Position numbers and translations under genes: made by a program
The notes under the pieces: model-generated
What the model saw: only the letters and a program-made list of their open reading frames with translations
Database searches by the model: none
Told to the model about the DNA's origin: nothing
Origin: Kalaharituber pfeilii
Lineage: Eukaryota > Ascomycota > Pezizomycetes > Pezizales > Pezizaceae
NCBI GenBank assembly: GCA_015179045.1
Contig: WHUZ01000283.1
Coordinates: forward strand, 1-15,176
Direction: 5' to 3'
Length of the DNA: 15,176 nt
Shown here: positions 8,311 through 15,176 of the stretch, piece by piece
Position numbering within the stretch: the first letter of the stretch is position 1
Layout: each line of letters opens with the position of its first letter

Positions 8311-8960
8311 ACCAAATAAAAATAGATAAGGTAGCTAGTTTTCTAAGGCCTAAAAATAGGAAGCAATTACAAAGCTTCATAGGATTAGTAAACTATCTAA
8401 CAAAATTCACACTAAGATTAGTACTAGCAATGGCACCACTAACAACCCTTGCTGGAGAAACACAAGAATGGAACTAGATACCTATGCATGATTATACCAT
8501 AAATCTAATTAAAGCATGCATAAAAAAGAGTCAGAGAATCAGGCTACTAAATTATAAATTAGGTCAATAAATAATCCTAGTCACAGATGCTAGTACAACA
8601 AGCATAGGAGCATGGATAGGTTAAGGAGAAAATCCTAAAACAGCCATACCAGCAGGGTTCTGGTCTGGTAAATTTGGCAAGGCAGAATTCAATTACTCAA
8701 TATATAAAAAGAATTATTGGCAATAGTAAATGTATTAAGAGTATTCAGAAATGAACTGATTGGCACACATGTGATAATTTACACAGATCACAGCCCACTA
8801 GTTGCATTTCTAAGGAAAACTAGACCTAAGGCCAAGAATTCAAAGATGGAAAGAAGTGTTGCAAGAATATGACTGTAAAATAAGGCACTGGCCAGGAAAT
8901 AAAAATAGAGGAGCAGACATCCTCTCAAGGATAAATAAGGAGTGGCCTGCTTCAGGACAA
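8311..8960 (+). pseudogene. RT tail and RNase H of copy B
   Basis: Open up to a TAG at 8475-8477 (DKVASFLRPKNRKQLQSFIG, then NYLTKFTLRL and MAPLTTLAGETQEWN), which is the end of RT and the connection. RNase H then continues with further stops: IPMHD, TDASTTSIGAWIG, FWSGKFGKAEFNYS, a small deletion near 8710 that removes the region around KEL, VIIYTDHSPL (about 8774), then RHWPGNKNRGADILSRI (about 8886-8936). TGG to TAG and CAA to TAA account for the stops. The first and the TDH aspartates are visible. Confidence 0.85.
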
Positions 8961-9730
8961 AGGAAATTCCTAGATACCTACAAACCATTTCCTCAGTGGC
9001 CACCACAATAACAACTATAAAGCCTTTACCTTTTTCCTCTCAAAAACCAACAATCACAATAATACCCTCAACACCTTCAACTACTACAAGAATGTCTGCC
9101 TTCCTCTTCTCCACCTCTCCCTCCAAGAAAACCTGGGCTGCAGTAGCAGCCACTCCTCTCCCTCCTTCTCCTTCTCTCTCCTCCAATGCTGCCACTCTAG
9201 GTGGTAGCTCCTCCTTCTCCTCTTCCTTCCAAGACAGGCCTATGCCTGCTCTAGCTTCAAGTTCTGTTGGATTTGACCAAGAGTCAAATTCTAATGGAAG
9301 AATCCCTCTCCCTCCTTCACCACCAAGGGCACCCAGAGCCATGTGGGGCTTTGAAGGTGCACCTGGCTCCTTCACCCTCAAGGAGGATGCCAGAGACAGA
9401 GGTAAGGGAGCAAGAAGGAGTCCAGTAAATGGGTATAAAGTTGAGAAGAAGAAGAGTCCTCCAAGAACTCAAAGAAAGTAAGTAAGATTCTCCTCCTCTA
9501 CTCCAAACTCTCAGCCCTGGGACTCTCTTGCCCACAAGAAGATAAGCTGGGCCCATTGCACCTATAATGAGTGCCCAATTCACCTCTTTGAAAAGCAAGC
9601 AATTGGATACAAGCCCCAGGTTTAGACTCAACTAAGCCTGAGCTCTCAGGCAAAACAGAATATTCTTAGGAAGAATATTCTGTCAGAGATCCAACAGTTT
9701 GAGAATGGCCACTATCTTAAACTGGCCCAG
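8942..9730 (+). pseudogene. Ser/Pro-rich pol linker with a C-x4-C-x2-H module, copy B
   Basis: This frame, the same as that of the downstream integrase, stays open for 179 codons from 8942, has one stop (TAA, 9479-9481), and then runs open through 9730 into the integrase. The first part is rich in Ser, Pro and Ala (AAVAATPLPPSPSLSSN, then RIPLPPSPPRAPRA) and ends basic (RRSPVNGYKVEKKKSPP). After the stop comes WAHCTYNECPIH (about 9548-9583), spacing Cys-x4-Cys-x2-His, then FEKQAIGYKP. A similar Trp/Cys/His module is, from memory, found in the same place in other fungal gypsy elements; I could not check. Role unknown: it may be a flexible spacer with a small metal-binding piece. RNase H ends in a different frame. 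Confidence 0.6.
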
Positions 9731-10679
9731 ATGGCCAAACAAAATTCTAACCCCACAGTGGACCTCCTGTGGGGGTTCAGGACTGAGAGAACCTCAACAA
9801 CTAATATGATCCTCCTTAATGAGGAACTCAAAACTATTCTTGAAAACAAAAAATGGAAAAGTGAGTACATCAAGGAAATTCTCCAAGACCTTGCCTACTC
9901 CTACCCCTACATGTACCCAATTAAGTCAGGAGAGAAGTGGACAGTGAAGAATAGTTGGTTGTTGAGGTGGGATGGAGGACAGGCAGTGTGGAGAGTTTGT
10001 ATACCCAGGAACCTAATGATAACTAGTAAGAAATTCACACATTTCCTAATCAATTATACCCATGAATATTTAAACCACAGAGGCATAAAAACAATACAAA
10101 AACTAATTAAAGAAAATTGGGAAATAAAGTCATTAGGTACTGAGGTGGAAAAGTTTGTAAAATCCTGCAGCATTTGTCAGAGAACAAAGGCTATAGGTAG
10201 GTTGGATCCTCCTCCCCACTCTCTAAATGTGGAGGAGTTCCCTATGCCCTTCTGAGCAATCCAGGTAGATATATACAGCATGTCAAAGACCTTTAAGATA
10301 GCAAAAAAGAGATCAGGCAAGTTTTGACAAGTTCTTAATATCATTGATTGTTTCTCAGGATACTACTAAGTCTACCCTTGCCCTAAATTAGTCCCAAGTT
10401 CTCTAATCACTAAACACCTTAAAACATATTTCAAAGAATATCAAAAACTATTGATTATGTTCACTAATAGGGGTACTAACTTTGGATCTAAAGAAACAAA
10501 AAAATTCTTATTAACAACAAGGTGTGAAACTCAAACAATCAACAGCATACCATCACTAGGCAGTGGAATAGGTGGAAAGAGCACATCAAGAGCTAGATGC
10601 TGGAATGAGAAGAATGCTATTAAGAAGAAGAAGAAATTGGGCAATACTTCTGAAAGAAGTAGTAAGAGTAATGAATAGT
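9731..10679 (+). pseudogene. Integrase of copy B, cut by the C insertion
   Basis: Integrase inserts the cDNA into the host genome. The open piece to 10255 carries the N-terminal zinc-binding module: HEYLNHRGIKTIQKLI, then CSICQRTK (about 10060-10190). After a TGA (10253-10255) the catalytic core follows: VDIYSM with the first Asp (10268-10270), NIIDCFSGYY (about 10338), FTNRGTNFGS where Asn (10466-10468) takes the place of the second catalytic Asp, and, in another frame, VERAHQELDAG with the third acidic residue Glu (10575-10577). GAT to AAT here is a TpG to TpA change. The gene stops abruptly at 10679 against an LTR; the C-terminal part is missing. Confidence 0.88.
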
Positions 10680-11417
10680 TGTTACGGGCGTGAGGTGCTC
10701 GGCTCCAGTGGGCGCTGGAAGGGACCGGATGTTACGGCTACGGTGGGGAACACGGCGGTGCCGGCGTCGTCCCGGAAGTGTGAATACGGCGGGTCGGAAT
10801 GGCTACGGAGGTGTATACGGCGGACCGGAAGGGCAGCTACTCGGCGGGGGGCACGCAGCGGAGCGGAGCGATTCACGGGCGTAATGGTGGAACGATAGGT
10901 TCAGAGTTATAGAGGACTTAGGACACCGCTTGTGTCTTGATTCTTCTAACTATGCTATCGCCAGCCGGCGCTTATATAGACTTCAGCGCAGCCATACATG
11001 AGGGGTCAATAAATGAATAATTGGCTGGCAACGCAGCGATTCCTTATCAATGCCAATACCCGTGGTAATAGGCATACGTAACGAAAACATGCAAAAATAG
11101 TACGGGACAAAGATAACGAATATACTAATGCATGTGCGTATATTAATAAAGCTTCCGTAACTCGAGTGTATGCATCAAGCTGCATTCCGGATGACACACC
11201 CTTCCATAGTACTGCCCTATCGAAATGATGTGAGAATCAATAGCCAAGCCTAACGGGTGATCAGTCCGGTCAATCAGCATTGGTCTTATGTTCGATTGCA
11301 GGGTCAGCGTTTTCCCCTTGGCGGGTAAGTCTTCACCTTTAGCCGTGGCAGCTAATTAGTAGTGGAACCCTTGCCCCTTGCCACAGTGGTAGGCAAGTTT
11401 CCACCTTAGCCGTAACA
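10680..11417 (-). repeat. Complete 3' LTR of copy C, 738 bp
   Basis: It starts tgttacgg (10680) and ends ccgtaaca (11410-11417), a perfect 8-bp terminal inverted repeat of the TG...CA type. The left side interrupts an integrase reading frame, and on the right a polypurine tract lies three bases away, so both ends are supported independently. The left 200 bp (the U5 end in this orientation) is very GC-rich, with recurring tacggcgg and ggaccggaag-like words. The matching LTR of copy D lies at about 7560-8310. Confidence 0.92.
10971..10978 (-). promoter_or_regulatory. Putative LTR TATA box, copy C
   Basis: The minus strand reads TATATAAG within gtctatataagcgcc, at the same LTR position as the TATA-like word of copy D. 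In the 5' LTR this would be the element promoter; this copy is the 3' LTR. Confidence 0.5.
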
Positions 11418-11427
11418 TTACCCCCCC
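11418..11427 (-). other. Polypurine tract of copy C
   Basis: The minus strand reads acGGGGGGGtaa directly before the LTR start TGTTACGG. Seven G in a row next to an LTR is what the plus-strand primer site of an LTR element looks like. It fixes the element as minus-strand and this LTR as the 3' one. Confidence 0.8.
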
Positions 11428-11739
11428 GTTTAGGGTACTCGTCCCGAGTAACAATCACCAACAGAAAACCGAACTAATTGGGATTGTGGGTCTCATACTT
11501 TGGCTATCGCGTACCTTATACGCGAGGTAACACACGAGCTGAACCGCAGTTGCCCGTGGCCGATGGTGAGACTGGTGTGTCTTTCACTCATCATCAGTGA
11601 GCCGTTAAAAAACCTTCCCGAAGACAAAACCAGTAGGAAAAAGTCTTCGTAAGGAAAAGGTACTCACGTCAATGAACCATCCGAGTAGCATGGCAGCACA
11701 GAATTTCCATTTGTGCGATATGCTCTGTCCCATGAGCAT
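11428..11739 (-). other. 3' end of copy C pol, no domain recognised
   Basis: This should hold the integrase C-terminus and, in chromoviruses, a chromodomain. I looked for the usual chromodomain pattern (a Tyr-x-Val-Glu start and an aromatic Trp/Tyr cluster) in the minus-strand frames and did not find it. The frames are broken. Confidence 0.4.
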
Positions 11740-12375
11740 CAATGCATTATTGGACCGTAGGGTCCCGAAGGCTTCCTCAGATGTTGATCGTGGAACTCTC
11801 TGACAGATTCCAACGATCTACGAAGATTCTCAACCGTTTCCCAAGTCTCGTCATCTCTGCCATAGTTCGGTCATGGAAGATGTGGAGATACTATTTGGGA
11901 GTCTGTATTACACACTCTCTGCAATACCAGACGTTGCGCGTCAGAGACTCTGTCGGTCTGGGGGTGTAAGTGGTACAGAGTTGGAGTTCTGTAATGTCTT
12001 TTCGAAGGGCTGAGACGAATTGTGGTCCACATTCAGAGGTGATGTGGCGGGGTAGACCAAATTGCCTGAGGACGTCATTGAAGGCGTTGGCTACGTCTCG
12101 AGTTGTCAAAGTGTTTTTTACCGGTGTATAGTGCAGTGCTGCATTTCGGTGAACCGGTTTGTGACAACTGAAATAGTGTTAAAGCCCTTGGTAGTTCTCC
12201 AACAAAGTCCATAGCTATCTCCTACCAAGGCTTCGTACTAGTAGGCATTGGTATAAGTCTAGTTTGCCTCCGATGTCGGTCGGCTTTAGCCTTCAAGCAG
12301 GCTGCACAACCAGCGACATAATCGGCTACTTGGTCTTTCCAGCTGTCTCAGTAGAAGTTCCGAGAGAGGAGTCCG
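11740..12375 (-). pseudogene. Integrase of copy C
   Basis: Minus-strand motifs in order: DQVADYVAGCAACLKAKADR (about 12333-12274), the second half of the zinc module with Cys-x2-Cys; RRQTRLIPMPTSTKPW (about 12267-12220), a TAG where Trp or Gln is expected, then EIAMDFVGELP (about 12216-12184) with the first catalytic Asp; TTRDVANAFNDVL and FGLPRHITSECGPQFVSAL (open 12109-11891), with Glu in place of the second catalytic Asp; then a frameshift into PQTD (about 11965), after which the expected third Glu is not found. These motifs are typical of fungal gypsy integrases. The enzyme is inactive on residues alone. Confidence 0.9.
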
Positions 12376-12534
12376 ATGCACACTCCAGTGTCGAGCCACA
12401 TTACTGTTGTGGCATCATCACTATTACTTCCAGTCAATACTGGTTGGGTACTATATCAGACTCGTCATCGTTCCTCACTCATTTGTCACGTTGACCCTAA
12501 GGATATTAGTTCACACATCTTTCCACTTCACTAG

Positions 12535-12890
12535 TTCGAGAGGTAGCGTCTGTTTTGCTATCAGGCTTTCGTAATCGAATTCAAAAAGTGGGCTCCCGTT
12601 GGCTTGTTGGCTGTTGAAACATTGTTTGGTGGTGAAGTGCATGGTGGTTAGTTGAGATGGTGAACTTAGATTCCCAATAGCTTTATCCTCTATTTGTACA
12701 ATCAAGGATTACCAAGAGTTCGTTATCGTGGATAGAGGTAGTTTCGTTTGGCAGGGGTCAGTATTCGGGAGTGGTACTCGCAGGGGTGAAGGGTGGTAAC
12801 GTCATTCTTAAGCTCAAGACGCCAGCGAGTGCCTGGTCTGAGCAGTTGGTTTCATAATCGTCGGCAGGGATCGATCGAACTGTCGCAGTA
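12535..12890 (-). pseudogene. RNase H of copy C
   Basis: Segments in order on the minus strand: APILRQFDRSLPTIMKPTAQ (about 12893-12834), where the expected catalytic Asp after the Ile/Thr stretch is replaced; EYHSRILTPAKRNYLY (about 12781-12734); HDNELLVILD (about 12729), which keeps the ELL glutamate; ISTNHHALH (about 12665), where Asn sits in place of the Asp of the TDH box; KPDSKTDATSR (about 12555), the domain end. The pieces are in different frames. From 12534 to 12376 a short connector leads to integrase, with no recognised motif. Confidence 0.8.
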
Positions 12891-13830
12891 TGGGGGCACT
12901 GATGAACTTGTCTTGGAGTTCCGTAAAAGCAGCTTGCTGCTCTGCCCCCCCTAAATAAAGGGTATGTCTCCGGTCAAGGCTTGTAAGCGGTCGGGTTGTA
13001 GCGGAGTAAATTAAGTCGGCGGTAGTAGTTGAGGACGAATCGGCGGCAGCAGTTTGCAAAGCCTAGAAAGGCTTGCACCTTCTTTTATCGGCTGTGGCCA
13101 GTCGCGAATGGTAGAGAGTTTGAACGGTGCATCTTAATCTCGAGGCCAACAATAAAATGACCAAGGAACATGGTTTCGTGCACATGGAACTCGCACTGCG
13201 CGAGCCCATGTTTGCTCAATCTTGGCAAGCACTTTTCCACTATCCTTTTATGGTCTCGTTCGGACTTGCCTTGATAGATTAAGAGTCCAGGTACCAAACA
13301 ACTCTACCGATGCAAGTGGGGATCTCATCCATCATCTCTTCGAAGGAGGCAGGTATGTTGATGAGTCCGAGAGGTATGACTGGGTACTTCGAATAAGCCT
13401 TTGGATGTGTCTGACAGCCGCCGTTCGTCGCCTGACTTAATTCACATGGGGTTGTTGCCGTTATCGAGATCGAGTTTGGTAACCCATTTACCGCTTTGGG
13501 TCTTTTTGAGGAGTTCCGACGTTAAGGGCAAAGGGTGTTTGTTCGGAGTGGTGAGTTCGTTTAGTGCCCTTATAATCAATGCACGGTCGGAGGGACCCAT
13601 CTATCTTCCGAAAAAAAATCGGTGAAGCTGCTTTTGACCTTGACCTTCGTATCTTCCCTGTTGGTAGGTGTTCGATGATATACCTCTAAAGAGCCTCATC
13701 TTCTTTCCAAGTACACTGGACTATGGGGAGGCTTCGTATGTAAATTCTCGAAAGGGATTGCATGATCCCAGCTTTGGTGAGGAGGTAAGTGGCATACCTG
13801 TTCCTCAGAAAAAACATTAACATATCACGA
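12891..13830 (-). pseudogene. Reverse transcriptase of copy C
   Basis: Minus-strand motifs in order: NVFSEEQVCHLPPHQSWDHA (about 13816-13757) and KPPHSPVY (about 13730), the block before RT; EHLPTGKIRRSRSKAASP (about 13671-13618), then RKIDGSLRPCIDYKGT (about 13610-13563); NELTTPNKHPLPL (about 13559) and KWVTKLDLDNG (about 13500-13470) with the first catalytic Asp; SGDE (about 13434); PVIPLGLINIPASFEEMMDE (about 13383-13324); then WYLD followed by LLIYQGK (about 13295-13265), where the YxDD box is broken by a small deletion that loses one Asp and shifts frame; HGLAQCEFHVHETMFLGHFI (open 13297-13085); and KEGASL or VQAFLGFAN in two frames (about 13075). A clear gypsy RT, non-functional. Confidence 0.9.
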
Positions 13831-14549
13831 GTACTAGTGCTCGCATGCATCAATCAACGAATATCACTCTCTTCAAGGGGATCATTAGAAAAACCGAAAG
13901 TAACTCAATCGTAAGTGCAAGTACCATCAAACATGCTATGCAATAATACATTCGCCGATATCCATAGCTTCAGTGTCAAAATTGAAACAAATTCCTTAAA
14001 CGTCTGGCAGAAGTTCAGAACAGACTTTTTTGGTGAGAGTACAGAACAGAAGGCGAAATAAAATTAATGAATGCCTTATCAGATTTTTCCCGAAATGCCA
14101 ATAAGATATACATAATCCCAAGTGGAGGAAACAGAATCGGGAACCGGGATGTCAGAAAACGAAAATGAAAGCAAAAACGAAAACGAAACCGAAAACGAAG
14201 GATTCTCAAGAATCTTGATCATCGCAGGTCTTGCTTGTGACCTCATCTTCAACTACTTACCTAATCTGCCAAGAAAACAATCGGCGCAGGGCCACATGGT
14301 CTACAATAGCTCTAACGGTCTTCTCAGTTTTGAATTTTATCTCGCAACTGAGGAGGTCGCTGTGACGAGGAGTACTACACGCTGAGCAGGGTCCCATCCA
14401 GTCCAAGTTAGACAGTTCAGTGATCCTCTCGGATCCATTGATAGCCTATGAGGTGGCCAGAATCTGTCTTCACCTTCTTTGAGCTAGTCGAGAGAGTGGA
14501 TTCATGATCTCGGGGTATTTTACTTCCCTTTGTCTTCCTTGTTTACCTT
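13831..14549 (-). other. Spacer and possible protease remnant of copy C
   Basis: This lies where the protease should be. One minus-strand frame at about 14335-14277 reads EKTVRAIVDHVALRRLFSWQ, which resembles a protease active-site loop in shape (hydrophobic, Val-Asp, then Leu-Phe-Ser) but lacks the Ser/Thr-Gly after the Asp, so the call is weak. Between 14196 and 14155 is a hexamer repeat. The rest is AT-rich without recognised domain; the plus-strand open frame at 14122-14385 is repeat-driven and I do not call it a gene. Confidence 0.35.
14155..14196. repeat. gaaaac hexamer repeat, 7 units
   Basis: Seven imperfect hexamers: gaaaac, gaaaat, gaaagc, aaaaac, gaaaac, gaaacc, gaaaac. The plus strand gives Glu/Lys-Asn dipeptides and the minus strand alternates Phe with Arg, His or Cys. 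Confidence 0.85.
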
Positions 14550-15176
14550 TGGTTGAGTTTCTACCACTTTTTTTCGCAGCATGACATTATTTTGTACCTG
14601 ATATATCGGTTGCCTTTTCGTCTAAATCAGTTCTTCAGGTATGTCATCACTCTTCTTGTTCTTCAGAGGTGGAGGTGGCTGTATCATAGAGCTGCTGCTG
14701 ATGGAGGTGATATTTGTCATAGTGGTGGAGAGAGTGAAGTACTTATCTTCAGGCTTTCCTAAGGCATTGGCAATAGAAACTTCCATTGGTTCTAGTTGCT
14801 TTGATACTCAAAATGACCTGCTAGAAAGTTCCGGACATCTTCCGAATGCTGGTGGAGACGTCGGAAATGAGGACAGAGTTGGGGTCTTTACCACATTACT
14901 GAACTCATCAATCTCAATTAAGAAATCCTGTGCTCTACCCTACTGCTTATGCATCTGAATGTTTCGAGCAGCCTCAGCAATAACTAAGGAGTCCTAGAAG
15001 ATTATGCGCAGTAGGGTGAGAGCTGTGGTATATAGCACTAAGAGGTTCCAACAGACAAAGATGAGGGCAGGGCCCTCCAAATGAGAGGTTTTGTCGTCAG
15101 CAGTAATTCGCGAACTCCTAATCTATCGTTGGACCAGGAAGGAAAATTGTCAAGCTCTTTTTCATCCCCATCAAAC
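14550..15176 (-). pseudogene. Probable gag region of copy C
   Basis: By element order this is where gag should be. The minus strand from about 15000 is mostly open over several stops: DSLVIAEAARNIQMHKQ (about 14993-14943), GRAQDFLIEIDEF (about 14939-14901), KTPTLSSFPTSPPAFGRCPE (about 14888-14829), then LEPMEVSIANALGKPEDK (about 14796-14743). The LEPMEVS piece resembles the short Pro-Met-Glu/Asp-Ile/Val segment found before the zinc knuckle in fungal gypsy Gag. No zinc knuckle was found. A plus-strand frame (14641-14958) also stays open, but it has no motif and no context. Confidence is low. Confidence 0.35.

Larger units (their letters stand above)
8311..10679 (+). mobile_element. Ty3/gypsy retrotransposon, family 1 copy B, internal 3' part
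   Basis: The fragment begins within the RT thumb at accaaataaaaatag, directly after the D LTR terminus, and ends within integrase, directly before the tgttacgg terminus of the C LTR. The first 1.1 kb is an inverted copy of 1-1108. Order: RT tail, RNase H, linker, integrase. Both ends abut LTR termini of the same other family, so this is best read as a target element cut by two insertions. Its remaining RT and gag, and its integrase tail and LTR, should lie outside the window. Confidence 0.85.
10680..15176 (-). mobile_element. Ty3/gypsy retrotransposon, family 2 copy C, 3' part
   Basis: The 3' LTR lies at the left (10680-11417), then, going right and read on the minus strand, polypurine tract, integrase, RNase H, RT, a spacer and probably gag. 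The 5' LTR would lie beyond the right edge. Compared with copies A, B and D it is richer in CpG and its protein motifs are easier to read, yet it has frameshifts in nearly every domain. It is inserted in the integrase gene of copy B at 10679/10680. Confidence 0.88.

Noticed and set aside
8169..8477. Plus-strand frame of 102 codons
   Set aside because: It begins in the D LTR and runs across the junction at 8310/8311 into copy B RT. It is a chimera of two elements; only the part after 8310 is family-1 pol.
9040..9631. Minus-strand frames of 104-113 residues opposite the copy B linker
   Set aside because: They are shadows of the Ser/Pro-rich plus-strand frame, which continues into integrase; there is no minus-strand domain.
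10682..10884. Arg-rich frames on both strands in the GC-rich block
   Set aside because: GC-rich sequence has few stops by chance; the frames lie wholly in the LTR and have no motif.
10572..10898. Plus-strand frame of 108 codons
   Set aside because: It starts in the B integrase and runs across 10679/10680 into the C LTR. Only the first 36 codons are integrase.
11428..11740. Chromodomain at the end of copy C integrase
   Set aside because: Many fungal gypsy elements have one here, but I could not see its pattern in any minus-strand frame.
14122..14385. Plus-strand frame of 87 codons with Glu-Asn repeats
   Set aside because: Its first third is the gaaaac hexamer repeat; the rest has no motif and lies opposite the expected gag-pol spacer of copy C.

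Overview
The window looks like a transposon graveyard from a fungal genome, most likely a filamentous ascomycete. I see no host gene, tRNA, rRNA or CRISPR array. Everything recognisable belongs to decayed LTR retrotransposons of the Ty3/gypsy type, in two families and four partial copies. The ascomycete call is an inference. It rests on transition mutations concentrated at CpA (TpG on the other strand) between two copies, which is the mark of repeat-induced point mutation (RIP), and on motifs usual in fungal gypsy elements. The species cannot be told.

Layout. Bases 1 to about 4880 hold family-1 copy A on the minus strand: a leader or 5' LTR, gag from an ATG at 4459, a zinc knuckle, protease, reverse transcriptase (RT), RNase H and the start of a Ser/Pro-rich pol linker, cut by the window edge. 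Bases about 4881-8310 hold family-2 copy D on the minus strand: a 5' LTR ending exactly at 8310 and carrying a 51-bp minisatellite, a repeat-rich gag, and RT that stops where copy A begins. Bases 8311-10679 hold family-1 copy B on the plus strand: the RT tail, RNase H, the linker and integrase. Bases 10680-15176 hold family-2 copy C on the minus strand: a complete 738-bp 3' LTR (10680-11417), a polypurine tract, integrase, RNase H, RT, a spacer with a possible protease, and probably gag.

How the parts relate. The simplest history is nesting. D and C, of one family, each inserted into B, which is why B begins right after one LTR terminus and ends right before another. A then inserted into the RT of D. 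Copies A and B share about 1.1 kb in opposite orientation (1-1108 against 8311-9414). All coding regions are broken by stops, frameshifts and lost catalytic residues, so no copy here can move by itself. C keeps the most CpG and the best protein motifs and may be the youngest or least mutated. I found no undescribed biological system. The best leads are the RIP record, the linker module in family-1 pol, and the repeat expansions inside the D LTR and the D gag.
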